Shown: positions 33,800 to 46,921, numbered from the stretch's first letter. The stretch: DNA of 64,000 nt from Diorhabda sublineata (GCF_026230105.1 NC_079478.1:28101653-28165652), one strand, 5' to 3'. Notes: generated by a model not told the origin, from the sequence alone. Made by a program: numbers and translations.

Positions 33800-35284
33800 C
33801 TTAGATGTTATGCATTGAATTGACATATTATTCTCAGTATAATAGTGAAAATCGCAGATACAGCATTAAATGTCATTAGTTTCCTCAGTAATGAATAGTT
33901 TCTTCCAAATTTATTCTCATTACTCCTGCTCCAAATCTCACTCTCCTTTATTCGCTTAAAAGTTTTGGGAGCATTGCTTTTAATAGAACTCATTATAATA
34001 TCTTCAGAAGTAATTTCTATTTCTGGCGGAATAAATTTAGCAAGTCGTCGAAAGAAGACTCTCTGTTTCTTGAAGATTGTGCTACTGTATTTTTCAGAGG
34101 AATATCTCCTGTTTGTAAAGCATCAGTGGAAAAAAAGTGAAGTAGAATAGGGGTGTCTATTTCTGTATTATCTGTTTTCCTTTGTTTTCATTTGCTTCCA
34201 TTGTTTTGGGGATAATACATCAAACATTAAATCCCGAATTACATCTGATTAAACTGGGTGAATTCCGACTCATTAAGCACTTTTAATGTCCTCCTTATTT
34301 AGACCAGGCCAAATTTCTCCAATCATAATGTGAAAATTTTTTTTAGGAAGCCATGTTCCAATATGTCACCTTTGCTATTTGACCAATGTCTCAACGCAGG
34401 AAGTGTTTAATGGCTTCAAAACACTAAAAGCTGCGGGAAATGGCTAGTATGCAGGGCTAATTGAAATATCACATTATCTCGAGTTACCAATTCTTTCAAG
34501 TTGATAGTACAGTGAGTGGAATTATTCTCATAGATTAATTATATAAGACGATCAGTGCCCATTTTCTTCAAGAATCACTTTTTGAAATAATTCTCAATAA
34601 GTGGCACCATAAATAAATGGTGCCAGGATAGACCTGTGCATGCCATTAGTGCCACACATTTTTACCTTCAATTAATATTAAGATGTTATATTTTCCTGTC
34701 CTGATGTATTCACTGTTCACGTCCATGAAAAATTTTTACCGCCAACTATTTTGCTTTTAATAGATCAATGCAGAAACTGGTCTCGTCTAAGTTCCATATA
34801 TTTTCAGGTTTGTTTGGTTTCTAGCTTCCTTATAGTTTTTCCAACAGTGTGTAATATTCATCAATAGTGAATGGATGGAATTTTTTTTACGGTTTTTTCA
34901 AAGACAAATTGTGACATTCACAAAACCTTAAGAACCAATCTTCACCAGGGATAACAGTCTTTGAAATGAATTTGTACGAAATACTCAAGAAATTCTAGGT
35001 AATTCAAATCCATACTCCTCCATTTTCAAGAGACCTTCGACAAGACGTTTTCCATAGTCAGTTGAAATGGCAATACTTCTGCGAAACGATTTTGATTTCA
35101 ACCCACGTTTTCGTTTTAAATGGTCGATTATTATATTTAACAGTATATCATATATTTTGCTAGCATTGTAAGCAGTTTTAGTTTCTGCTTTAATCTCTTG
35201 TTTTGCTTTCTCTAACGTTTCCTTTGGATAAATATCTTTGGTTGTTTTTGGTTTGCATTTATGAACCATATTACCCTTTAACAA
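33800..35284 (-). pseudogene. Pogo-like transposase remnant (psq HTH, DDE_1)
   Basis: Reading down from 35284, the open 99-codon frame starts with a psq-type helix-turn-helix ('ETKTAYNASKIYDILLNIII', about 35120-35180) and a CENP-B-like second segment ('AISTDYGKRLVEGLLKMEEY'). Beyond a frame break come 'FVQIH', 'NLDETSF' (34773-34790; first catalytic Asp at 34785-34787), 'SKIVGGKNFS', a 'VLKPL' block near 34410 and 'GTWLPKK' near 34340. A tail follows that includes 'SSIKSNAPKTFKR' (about 33955-33993). The order matches pogo/Tigger-type elements that cut and paste at TA. Multiple stops and frame changes make it inactive. Terminal inverted repeats were not found. Confidence 0.75.
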
Positions 35285-35737
35285 AATTAGAAAAAATGAA
35301 TCATTTTAAATAAAATAATCAATACCTAGTCCTTATTGAGAAATATATTGCTATATGAGACATGAGTAAACTAGAGGGTACTTACTCCACATGATAGTCT
35401 ACACTTGCCCCTTGGAAGAATATGTATAAGGCGTGAGATAATAACACTGTTTTTACTCATAAATTTACAAATGTTGAGATAAAAATATATTATAACTAAA
35501 ATGTAATCAATATTTTATCTTCAAACCAAAAATCAGAACCTCAAAACAAAAATTTTATTTTAAATATTTTTAAGTAAATTTTCCCAACTGTTACTCAAAA
35601 AATTCCCAACTAGCATGTTACTTTCATAAAGATGATTAAATTTTTGTATGGATATGAGGTATTGAAACGGGTAATTCACATAGCGTTCAATTAAAAGAGT
35701 CTGATAAAATTTGATTCTAGAAATATTAAAATACAAA

Positions 35738-35966
35738 ACTAGGTCAGTTGTTTAAGGCTTTCGCGGCCATCGTCTTATAAAAATTGGATTCTCGGGTTTT
35801 TAGGCCGCCGTCGTTGGTTTACTTAGTACTCGACGTTTCGCCTGGTCCAGTGCCTAGCATTTTCATGAGAGATGTTGACTGTTGCTCGGTTTACAGTCGA
35901 GTACTAAAGTAAACCAATGACGACGGCATAAAAACCCGAGAATCCAATTTTCATAAGACTAGGTCA
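35738..35966. mobile_element. Foldback element with 63-bp arms
   Basis: The arms at 35772-35834 and 35896-35959 are near-perfect inverted repeats (for example ATTGGATTCTCGGGTTTTTA in one, its complement in the other) around a 61-base loop containing GACGTTTCGCCTGGTCCAG. ACTAGGTCA stands at both 35738-35746 and 35958-35966, a candidate 9-bp target duplication. If that is right, the left end carries 25 extra bases (GGCTTTCGCGGCCATC inside) that the right arm lacks. No coding capacity; a nonautonomous element. Confidence 0.8.
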
Positions 35967-37604
35967 ATTAAAATTAAACTTTAATGTGAAGGCGTCTCTC
36001 TTTTAATTTGGCCCATCTTGCAGCCATTTCCTTTAGAATCATCTTGTCGACCAAGTCATTCTCGCTTTTCATCAGCATCAAAAAATTTAGCCTTTCTTCG
36101 GCCATTGTCGTCCTGTAGGCATTTTTTACGAACTTGAGAATACTAGTTTGCAAATAGTCGTGGTAGATTTCAGAAAAGTTTTAAATTTAAGTGCTATATT
36201 TAAAACTGCTCGCATGGACTTTACACCATCCGAATAAGAATACCGTATTCCACGTTAGCTTCAGCATTAGACATTATAGAGCGAAAAATATGTATAAAAA
36301 CATAAATCTGGCTTGTAAGTATCACAATGGACAATGGGTTCATCCGTTCATCAAGCAATTCAGAGAAGATATTTAATTAAGATAGTACCTACCTAAAGCA
36401 ATCTCGCAAAAATCTGATCAAATATAATAGGCAGATTTTACTTATTTATATAAAGGTTATGGTTTACTTCTTATGGATTTCTTACACCGTATCTAGAAAA
36501 AATCAGTATGCTATTGAAGAAGTTAAAATAAGCATTGAATTTATCAAAAAACTAAATATGACACAATGTAATTTTCTTTTAGCATCTTTTATAAGTATTG
36601 AAGAAAATAGTAAACCTAGAAGGACATAGCGGATGTGTATCGTCACACGATTACACGAGTAATTTTTTACCTATCCTAAATTTCCCATTTCGCCTAAGAA
36701 TTTCCAACTTTCCCAACTGCCCACTGCGAGGGGGGGATCGCCGGTGGTTACTGCACGTTTATTATACTCAGTTGATTTCAGCAGGTTGATATAATTTGGG
36801 GGAAACGTACACGACGTAGGTGACATCTACGTGAAATGGTTCATACTGTTATAAATTAGATAACTAAGTTTTTTCCATAAATTTTATTATCATGTTTGCC
36901 AGAAAACCAACCGTTCACCCTTCGCACACTTTCCACGTTTACGCACGTACTCCACTTCACCTCTATTAAAATATGTAACTGCTGTAATATTTATAATAGA
37001 TCAAAATATCCTACAACAGAAAGACTTCAGTGAGGAAGTAATATACGTATATACTAGTGAGTTTGTCAAAACATTTATGATATATGAAATTGGAAAATGA
37101 TTATTTTCTAATCTTAAGATAACGTAGACCGTTTTACCACGTTTTTGTAAAGCATATTAAATATGATCCTAGTGAACGGGATTGCGAGTTGGAGCTTGTT
37201 TCGATTATTTTATTACATAAAAAATTAATCATGATGCTATTACTCATATAAGCTTATACCGTTTAATCACCTTAAATATGCGAACAAATTTGATATCTAT
37301 CATGCTTAAAGTGACAAAATAGAATGATTGACAAGGGATTGAAGAAGTGAACGAACAATGCTAACAGAGGAAATCTGAATTAGTGACGCATTGCTTACAA
37401 TAAATAACTTTTAATCTGTGGTAAGTTTGTTCTATACATGATGAATTTGTTTATAGGATTTTTATTAACAGCTGGAAGTTTGTAATCGAGGATAGAATTA
37501 TAAGTCTTTATATAAATGGATGAATGCAATTAATTACTGATTGAAAACAATATATGGATGTTTCCATTTATATGAAGTGCAGCTATTATCGAAAAATATA
37601 CATG
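35967..37604. other. No gene seen
   Basis: AT-rich. A GC-richer patch at 36700-36760 (GCGAGGGGGGGATCGCCGG) is not assignable. Open frames of 61-63 codons at 36191-36376 and 36598-36789 show no motif. Confidence 0.4.
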
Positions 37605-37636
37605 TTGTGAAAGACTCTGCAACTAATTTTATATTA
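37605..37636 (+). repeat. 32-bp direct repeat, left copy (possible BEL LTR piece)
   Basis: TTGTGAAAGACTCTG and the following ACTAATTTTATATTA recur at 40543-40574 with 30 of 32 bases equal. The pair brackets the BEL/Pao Gag and integrase remnants, so it may be what is left of its LTRs. Confidence 0.5.
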
Positions 37637-38049
37637 TTCATAATATCAACTTGTTTAGTAGTTAGTAGTAGTAAGTTAATTCGAAATTTGACTATATCAT
37701 CAGTTGTCTGATGGAGCGTTGAAAAATATAACATTTTTGTCAACCGTGAGACAACACTGGAAAAAGGAAAACTTGAAACTTGAAGGTACTGAGAATTAGC
37801 TTTACGAATATTAATAATGAGATTCATAAAATACTGAGCAAAGAAGAGTATACACAGAAAGTAATCGAAATCCGTAATTAAATAACGATGAATGAGGTTG
37901 TGCATACACTATGTTACTAGTGAAGTGGAAAGTGCTGATGAAATACAAAGACAAAATTATAAATAGAGAGATCGAGTCAACCAAACCTGGTAGAACTTCA
38001 GAATAGTAACGTTTCGGTATATATCACAGAAACTAGAATTAAATGCCTA

Positions 38050-38325
38050 ATGACAGAATTTAAAAAATGTGGAGGAGAATTTTAAGACTGACTGGAATTT
38101 TAGAGACAGTTTATTAAAATTATACTAAGATGATGAATTTCTTTATATGATTGAACTACACTTAATAGTAAAGCTAGTGACTTAGCAGAAAGTTATCCCT
38201 TCATAAGTACATAAATTACCCAAAAGTAATTGAGAGTATGAAAAGTAGATTTGGAAATATAATAATGCTTATAGAAGTCTATGTACAAGGACTACTGAAT
38301 TTGATATTTAACAATACAAAAATAA
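38050..38325 (+). pseudogene. BEL/Pao Gag remnant
   Basis: After frame changes, the plus strand reads 'ENFKTDWNFRDSLLKLY' (about 38074-38124), where family members have 'F.GDW..W..F.D.F'. It then gives 'NYPKVIESMKSRFGNIIMLI' and 'VYVQGLLNL' (about 38215-38305), the conserved segment just before the Gag zinc region. Stops interrupt it. It ends abruptly at the (GTTAG)5 array. The matching integrase is 1.2 kb downstream on the same strand. Confidence 0.65.
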
Positions 38326-38350
38326 GTTAGGTTAGGTTAGGTTAGGTTAG
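38326..38350 (+). repeat. (GTTAG)5, insect telomere-type repeat
   Basis: Five perfect units of the insect telomeric pentanucleotide (TTAGG). They lie between a BEL Gag fragment and a LINE ORF1 start. A shorter run in opposite orientation, CCTAACCTAACCT, stands at 40835-40847. Confidence 0.95.
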
Positions 38351-38427
38351 TATGGCAAAAAATTCTTTATATAATGATCAAACATTGAAGAATTGATTGG
38401 AGTTTTGTTTGAACGTTAAATTCAGTA

Positions 38428-38950
38428 ATGAGTACTAAAAAAGAGGAAGACGATATGAAAACAATCCAAGGAATGTTCTCACAGATAATGGAAATTCCTA
38501 GAAATAGAAATGCTTATATTATAGAAGGATTTAAACAAGGAAATCAAAAGCTGAATCAAATAATAGCCAAACAAGGAGAAAGACTGGAATATGTACAAAA
38601 AGAGTTTGGACGCAAAAATATGATAATTCAAGGAATCGAAGATGAGGAGAATAAGAGAAAGAAATAAAGGAAAATGTCCGATTGATAATGATAAATTGAG
38701 GTAAGATAGACCTGGAAGTAGATTTAGTAGATTGCAACAGAAAGATCAAAAAAACCTTTGATAATCTCAAATGGAACAAAAAATTAGGAATTATGAAACA
38801 AGTTAAATAACTGGAAACTACCAATATGTGAATTGAAGAAGACTACTCGGAAAAAGTGCAAATATAAAAGTGAAATTAGGCAAAGTATGTACAATAAAAA
38901 TGAAAGAGAAAAAAGAATCAAGCTTAAAATGGCTACAGACTATGAAACTA
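38428..38950 (+). pseudogene. LINE ORF1-like N-terminus
   Basis: An ATG at 38428 opens 79 codons: a coiled-coil-like helix ('GFKQGNQKLNQIIAKQGERL'), then 'GRKNMIIQGIEDEE', the 'R+KN..I.GI.E' transition found in ORF1-like parts of insect LINEs. Beyond the stop at about 38665, other frames continue the family pattern: 'EVDLVDCNRK' (about 38716-38745), 'WNKKLGIMKQVK' and 'EEDYSEKVQ'. So this is a decayed copy whose reverse-transcriptase part is absent. It sits inside a BEL/Pao remnant, just after the (GTTAG)5 array. The minus frame at 38531-38824 is a shadow. Confidence 0.65.
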
Positions 38951-39555
38951 ATCACTAGTGTAATATATCTCTAATTTGATTCATACACGAGTTATATAAA
39001 ATAATGCAAAAAGTATCCTTGGCATTAATTGTTAGAAATTCATTTTAACAGTTGACAATATTGTAAAATATTTGTTGTGTCTTATCTTAAGTTTTGGATT
39101 TGATTTGGGATCTATAAACTGATACATTACGACTTACACAAGATTGATTAGTATATATTGAAGTTGAGACTTGAGTTACCAGCAGGGAAGTTTTTTTTGT
39201 ACTTTCTTATATCTTGAAAAAAATTTTGAAGTGAATGTTTTCTTTATACCATCTGCCGCTGTTTTCCAAAAAGCTTTTGTGAATCAATACCGTGAAAGGT
39301 AGCTTTATGGCTCAAGAAACGAATTGACCAATTAAAATAATAGAACATATATTTCTCTTGGTGAAGATGCTATAAACTCAAACAAATTAATTTAAAAAAA
39401 ACATTTACTTCCGAAAAAAAAATTGCCAATACAAGAATACAAGAATATGGTTTAGTCAAAGTACAGATTAAGATATCAGAGAGTGAGAAGACATTGAGAT
39501 ATTTTTATACTCTTATGGGTTACATTGAAAGTAGTAAAAACTTATTTAATGGAAC
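38951..39555. other. Unassigned, probably BEL interior
   Basis: AT-rich and stop-rich. Its position between Gag and integrase of a BEL wreck suggests decayed Pol, but no protease, reverse-transcriptase or RNase H motif can be read. Confidence 0.3.
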
Positions 39556-40480
39556 TCACTGTAAGAATAATCATGCAGGTGTGTTGATATAAATGAGCTT
39601 TTTAAGATAATGGTCCTAGATTTTGAAATGTAGTGGGACAGTTGGATCGCTTATATTGGAATATGGAATATGTCAACGTTTCAATGCGAAAAATATAGAA
39701 GCCAAAGTCTTCCAGTAGTGGGATAAGATTTTGTCTGTTTTTTTCTTAGAGAAAAAGGTAAAACCATGGACTGTGGTATTCATTTGTGCCATCTGTAGAC
39801 CAATTCATTTGGAGCTAGTTTCTTCATTGTCAACCGAAGCATTTACTCTATCATAACGAAGATTTATTGCAATAAGACGTCGACGAAGTGTCATTTACAG
39901 TCATAATGCAAGAGAATTAAATGATGTATCAGCTAATGCTTTTTGAGGAAGTTGGTATTATACAGAAAATGAGTTTGATATTTATTCCTGCAGCAGCAAT
40001 TTGGTGGGGTGGAATAGTCAACGATGTTTTGCGAATGAGCCTTTCAAGATATTCCTTGAATTTTAAAAAAATGTTAACAGTACTTTGTGACTGTGAAGCT
40101 ATTGTAAAAGCAAAATCCATCAATGCTTTTAAAAGAGTCATGTAAGAATATAAGGTTGAGATCAAATTAAAGGCACCACTCTGAGAAAATATATCAGACA
40201 TAGATAAAAAATCTAAGAAGGCATTACAAGAAGATTAGGCATTGGATAATTGGGAAACTTAAAGATGTTTGGAAATAAGAAATTTTAAGGTATACGAATT
40301 AAAGAAAAAAATGTTATTCTGATCGGATAAAACAAAGGTAAGCGTTTAAATTGGCTATTAGCAAGAAGAGAAATCCTTTTTTAAGAAAGTTGTCAAATAA
40401 AATAGTATCTAATTCAAAAGCTATACCATTTAGAGATGTTTGATAACATTCCTGAAGAAATTGCGAAAAGAAATACTGAG
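39556..40480 (+). pseudogene. BEL/Pao integrase remnant
   Basis: The plus strand reads, with frame changes, 'NHAGV...MSFLR' and 'CQRFNAKNIEAK' (zinc-binding region, about 39567-39710), then 'KPWTVVFICAI' and 'PIHLELVSSLSTEAF' (about 39760-39845). Next is 'IPAAAIWWGGIVNDVLRMSL', preceding 'LTVLCDCEAIV' (open frame 39921-40145), then 'VILIG' and 'KRLNWLLARRE' (about 40310-40370). This is the BEL/Pao integrase order. The catalytic Asp positions fall in damaged stretches: the first is read as Cys/Ile-Cys context and the second as 'YSHNAREL' for 'YSDNGTNF'. Dead. It belongs with the Gag fragment at 38050. Confidence 0.8.
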
Positions 40481-40542
40481 CATTTCATGTCTAAATAATC
40501 AAACAATCTTGTTAGTATTCTAAAATCTGAAATATTGAAATA

Positions 40543-40830
40543 TTGTGAAAGACTCTGTTACTAATTTTATATTAGGGGACGACCGGGCAAAGGGAACTTC
40601 CCAGGCAACGAATACGGTATAATAAATAGGAAAAGGAAACCAATTAAGCCTTGTGGGATCCAATTATGATGTAAACGGCTATTAGTTTATGCAAGACAGG
40701 AATCAATAAAGAGAATGACCAAAAAGCGGTAGTGTTGCTCCAACTCGGTCGATTCTGACTCCTGACTCAGGATCTGGTTGTTCAACTTCCCACTGCAGCA
40801 CTTGTGTTGTGTTGTGTATGTCAACTAACC
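40543..40830 (+). repeat. Possible BEL 3' LTR region with 32-bp repeat
   Basis: It begins with the second copy of the 32-bp repeat (40543-40574), then a GC-richer segment (AGGGGACGACCGGGCAAAGG), a CAATAAAGAGAA polyadenylation-like motif near 40706, and GTGTTGTGTTGTG near 40804. Position and composition fit a 3' LTR, but the left copy does not extend past 32 bases, so its limits are unproven. Confidence 0.4.
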
Positions 40831-40847
40831 CAAACCTAACCTAACCT

Positions 40848-43800
40848 ACGTTACAAAAATCAGAAATTTTAACTAGTACACCAATAAAGGAAGACCAGAA
40901 GCAAAAATTGGAGAAAAATAAAGACTGTTAATAAAAGACTAGATGAAAAACCTAAAATACTTGTAAAGACTGTAAATATTGCCGAGATTGTGAAAAAATA
41001 TAAAAGGTATAAAGATGATATTTCAATTGAAAATTGTCACCAATGGTATCACGAAAATTTTTTTTGGTTTTGGAGGCACTGCAGAGTATATTTGTGATAA
41101 CTAATTTTCTTAAAATTATGTTTTTTAGTTGACAATTATTTTCAAAAACTGAAAAGTGGATGTTCACTCTGCCGTACTATATCCACTTCACTCAGGGATC
41201 AGAGCAAAAGCTTTCTCGTTTTCAATTCACATTATGTTTTTATAATAAATTACTCCCCGACTGCATTGAAAGGAAATTTTTCGGTAATATTGAATCATCA
41301 ACCTTTCGACTATCTTGAGTTATTCTGTCTCCTTTTTTACCCTCTATCGTATTCGGTAAGTTTCCATTCCCAACTCCGAAGTATCGGAAATTTTATGGCA
41401 AGGCATGCTACATGAAGTATTTCTTGTTTTATTATAGGTTGTACAAGAATTATGGTCTACCTGTAAAAATAAAAAAACCTACATCCCTCCATCCATAAAG
41501 TTGAAGTAGTAAACATATATATCTACAGTGAGATCAAGTATAAATTTAAGGTTGAACATCGTATTTCCTGATATTTTAGTGATCACTCCCAAATATTTCA
41601 TAATCAACTTCACCACTACATTTCATGATAGTGAAGAAAAAAATAATTGGATATAGAGTTTGAATAATATTCTAACGTGCTTGTGTAATAATGTTGTCAT
41701 TCGAAGTTTCAGTTACATGATTCAATTCATTCAGCAATCCTTAGGACTTCTTGCTATACGTGATGTCCTGAAACAGTAAGAATAATGTTTTGAAAGTGTT
41801 AAACATCCGGCTCGTAGGAAAATAACAATGGTTAACCAAGAACTTAGGCATTAAGGTTAAATCCATAGGTTTTTATTCTTGCCGACAATTTACCAAAGTA
41901 CAAGTATGCTATTTGGAGTATTAAGCATAAATTTTGGTATGGATAGAATTGTTCGACATTAAGACCTAATTAGAGTTTTATTAAAAGCACAATTACCCAA
42001 TTAAGATTGCAACTGCTACCTCAATCGCTTAGCTACCTTTACTTAAGTCATTCAAGAACAACAATGTTTAGTTTTAAAGATTGATGGCATGTTAATTCAA
42101 GTTTAAGGCTTCCACGCGCCCATATTCATTGAGATACAATGTGATTATGAATTTTTTTGTTACTTAGAAGCTAGGAGTGAGCTGAGTTTTGGATCTATTT
42201 CAATATAAAATATGAAAAGGAATCAGAGTTGATCCAAAATTTTATAGAAAGGGAAATTGCATGTGTTCAAAACCCAAATATTTCAAGAAAAGTAATGATC
42301 ACTTCTTAGTCTTGAAAACATGTTACTTGATGGATTTTTATATTCCATATAAGAAAGTTGAAAGGAATTTCAGTGCTTTCTGCTATTTTGGAACCGGAAA
42401 TGTATGTGTTATTTGTTTTTTTTGCGTATATAATATGATAAAAAACCAAAGTCAAGAAATATATAAGCAAGTGCCTGAGATCAGTAGAGTATAGGTCACA
42501 TCCCAAATATTTTATTCTATACAGAATAGGAATATTCTAATGCACATTTATTGAGACACCCTTTAGAAACGACCAACTGTCAAACGAATACTAATTTCAT
42601 ATTTAGTCTTAGATATTTTAAGCGAATCAGAGATCATCTCCACTGTGAAACTCTAACCAAAACTATCCCTATTTAACTCTACTTAAGAATATGATCCCAT
42701 GTGAACCGAAATTCAACTTTACTGAATACTAGAAGTTATTATTAATTTACTCAACTCATATTCATAACACTGAAGAAGTTGGGAGTATAAATTCAGATGC
42801 TTATGAGTAAGTTTTGAGGTTATTCTATGAACTATTCAAAAATCTTAATAGTGCGCGGAGAATTAAAATTCTTTGTTCTATTGAAAACAACTGTCATAAA
42901 ATGTTGAGGTGGTGTAAAATATTATCCAAATAAAAAACCAAAACTCGCTTTTCTATCACTTGCAATCTATAGTAACTATGTGATTCTACCCCAGTATATG
43001 AGCGAACTTTTCAACGCTGTAAGTTACCCGAAACAAAAATTTGTTGAGGCATAGAGTTAATTAAAAATAGATTGATTTCCTACCAAATAGGTCACTAAAC
43101 AAAAGAGAACACAACAAAAGCCACATCAAAAAAATAAATACAAATAAATGATACCCTAAACATACAAAAGCATTCACAATGTGAACAATCCCGAAGATCC
43201 GAGAATATCCAATTCCAAACCGATCGCTGATATTTCCGCAATGTTAAATATTTGAATTATTGTTGTACATCATAGATAAGCGGGTAATTGGTTTGGCCAG
43301 ATGTATTTGTGGGCAGTAGTGAGTCTATTGACCTGCCACGTCCAATCGGTTTTTACTGATATATGTTACAGTCAGAGAAGGCCATATTAAAAATCATCTG
43401 AGCGTAAGAAAGATAAAGTGTTTCTCAATTTTTCGCTCAAATCTGAAAAATTCCGTCTCTAATGATGCGTAAAACCTCCAAGAAGGGCGGGGAGAATGTC
43501 GATCCGGCCCTTCATTGGGATTTTTCATATGTCAACGAGATCGCATGAGTTGGATGATTTATATTGTAAAAAGTCCTTGTTATTATTGAGAATTTATTCG
43601 AAAGTCTTAGCAATAAAGTGGTTTATACTCACTTAGGTTTATTATGCTCATTTTATGATATTTTTATAGAAAAACTAACAACCGGATATTAGAACATGTG
43701 ACGTCGTTTTAGTTGATTGCGAATGGGGGAAATGAAATTGGAGATTGATAGAGAAGTTTCGATAGGCATCGGATTGGAACCGAAAAGTCGAGTTGTTTAT

Positions 43801-46800
43801 TATCTATCGAAGGTTGTTAAGTTTTTCGTTTTAATTTACTAAGCTTTCCTCCAAGTTTACAAATTGATTGATGCTGACTAATCGTTTGAATATTTGTCGT
43901 CGACAATCAATAAAATTAAATTTGTCGGTATAGTCTTCAACACAACTAATCATTGAAGTACACGGTGCAAAAACCAAAGATTGGGCAGTACACCAACATT
44001 TTTTCAAGTGGAAATATTATGTGATTGAAAAATTAGAAAAATAGAATCAAGTCACCTCCCGAGACACATTGAAGTTAAATGAAAAGGAGGGGTAGACAAA
44101 CCATTTGTAGGATCTCAACCCTTCTGTGGAATCATCTGGAAGACATACGAAACGCCAGAAAAGAAGAGAAAAATCTGCAGGAGTTGAGGTGAAAGTTGAA
44201 CCTATAATGAAAGATTTATTTACGCTAGAACTCTCGATGGAAGTCTATTGACCCTGTCCCTTTTTTGAGGCGTTGTGCGGGGTATTCAATCTAGATTAAT
44301 CGGCTGAACTTCAATCGATTTGGAGAAATGTAAGATTCTCATAAGTTTCACTCGAAAACAAAATATTTCGTGTCAAAATCGCGAATTCAAGCGTAGCTCT
44401 TGCAGGGTGTCAAATGAGCCGTGAGAGCTTTTGAAATGGAAATGTTAAAAGTCTCAGGATTACCCTTTCACCATGCCATATGTAAGTTAGATTATGGCGT
44501 TAACTTCAATCACATGTATGCTTCGCGCATAGTCGGCAATCCAAAGAGGTCTAGATCATATTAATTTGACAAAGTAAGACAGAGTAAGAACTGTGTAGGA
44601 ATTTAAAAGATTCGCTTCATTCGACTGTTCTTTATAAAAAACAGGATACCGATCTTGTATCTTACCAAGAAAAACTAGCGAAAAACGTGCTAGTTCTTAG
44701 TACTTTCATACCGGTATAACCGTTCCCTAGAAAGGAAAAAAACTTCCCGAGTACTACAACCAGACTAAGGCTGACATTACTGTTCATGTGTTTTATAAGC
44801 TTTTAGATTTGGTTACGATAAATGCACACTATTTGTATAAACTGGTCATAGGAGAAGAGATGTCGCCTGCTGGACCTAACATTGCAGGTAGCTACGAATA
44901 CGCACCGTCAGTTCCTAACCTGCAGCAATAATTTAAAAATCTTACAGGAACATGTTTTTTTTTCAAATGTTTCTCACACTTTCAAAAATATAGGAGTAGA
45001 TAAATTTCAGAGCTGAGGCGTGCCAGGTGATGGTTATTGTACTTAACAAACTATGACTCATCACCATAAGAATTTCTAGCCTTACAGACACACCGTTACT
45101 CGGAGGGTCCACTAGCTCTTGGCCTACAAGAAAGATTTGTGAATAAACCTGTACACGTTAATTTCACACAATTATTTCACCAATTACTACATTTTAGTAA
45201 CCAACACTACTATAAATGTCACTTCCTCACCGCTCGGATTGATTATAGCGTTCGTCGCGAATCTTCAATATTAAACTAAATGCTCTACTGTGAGCTTCTA
45301 TCTTATTTTTGCTTTATTTTAGAACTTTTTGTGTTCAATTACAGCTAATTTCCTTTCGAGAAAAAACATCTAGAACAATAAATCAGTGGTTGCCCAATAA
45401 TGGATTGAGCTACCCAGCGGCTTTTAGCGTGTGGCTGTTTACCCGGCACAATAGTATTCACATTTTTGTTGGATTATCTGAAATTCCAACGAATTTGTTT
45501 TTGTCTAAACAATCGCTTCAATCGCTAAGGTTATTAGTGAGAAAAGTTATAATATGCCATTGTTCTGAAGTAAACGAATTATATTGTTTACATTCACTTT
45601 ATCATCTAGAAACTGCTACATTTGCTGAAAAGTTTTTCTCGTAGCTTCATATTACTTACACAGAAGGAATATATGTTTCAAACTACGATTTCATCGCAGA
45701 CTACGCATATTGGTAATTCAGTTCGTGTGATGAGATTTTGATGACCTCAGTTACTATGACCCAGTGGTAATCGCAATATTCTTATTTTAGGTGGCTTGTC
45801 TGTTTTGGATGGAGCCAAGATTTACTCATTGTTTGAATTTTTCCAAATTATTTTGTGTTACATTCCATGTGTTTTGCCAAGCACTTGTATAATGTCAGAT
45901 TTCATGTTATGAAAAGATAGTTTCCTTTTTGGATAAAGCCCTGATAGTTTGATGCTCATCTGGTTCACTTTCTCATTTCCTTCCATGCTGTGATCAGTAA
46001 GGTCATTAGATTTTTGGGATATTGGATAGTTTAGATTGAGCATCTTCTGATAATTTGGATCCGTCATTATTTCCTATTTCAGTAATCCAAAGACAATGCT
46101 GAGTAATTTCAAATTAAAATAATTCACTTACAATTATGCAAGCCGTTTTTAACATCATTGAACTTAAAATTTATAATGTATTAGAACCAAAGTTCTGTTA
46201 TGTATTCCTGTCTCACTTTTCCTGTCAATACATTTATACTGGTCAACTCAAAGATAGCAGAATAATTATCATTCAATAAACTTCTTTTATGTGACTATAT
46301 CGATATAAATTTATCAATAAAAATCACCCCATATCATCACTATAACTACATGTACCTTTATTAATAAGAAATCCCAATTACTAGTCGAGAAATATTTACT
46401 GTTCTCCGGTCAATAAAATGATATTTTCAGAAATTACAAACATAAAAGCAGCTATACTACGTCAACGATTGCGATAGTGAACTAAATGGAATCAAGTGGA
46501 GTTGTCAACGTAGTTACAATAAAATAATGAAAAATATTATATACGAGGGCAAACTGGTGGAAGAGCGACATTTCGGAACTGTTGTTGAGGTAGCAAAATA
46601 CCGAGCTTGCTTGACTAAAACTAAATAACAATCCATTTAACAAAATTTGAGGTGAAATGATGCGAATATTAAATTAATGGTTATATCCACCAGTCTATTG
46701 CAAAATTAGAATCAATTGACTTATCCATGTAGCTTTTTGACGATTTTCATAAAACAATGTTTATTACCAAATCAAACCAAAAATTAAAGAATGGGTTGTT

Positions 46801-46919
46801 GATTGCTTTAGCCGTGCACACGGTCACTTCATGTGAAAATTTCAAATTTTATGAAACTTTTTATTTTTCGCATCAGTTGTTTTTAACACATAACTTGAAA
46901 ATCAGTGAACAAATACTAA

Positions 46920-46921
<2 letters not shown>
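40848..46921. other. No gene seen in about 6 kb
   Basis: AT-rich and stop-rich. The largest open frames are 42261-42494 plus (77 codons), 45309-45644 plus (111 codons, preceded by an acceptor-like TTCAATTACAG) and 45858-46067 minus (69 codons). None carries a recognisable motif. No transposon protein could be read here, which makes it the longest unassigned stretch of the window. Confidence 0.45.

Noticed and set aside
45309..45644. 111-codon plus frame preceded by an acceptor-like site
   Set aside because: No recognisable domain, no good donor, and AT-driven composition; kept only as part of an unassigned stretch.
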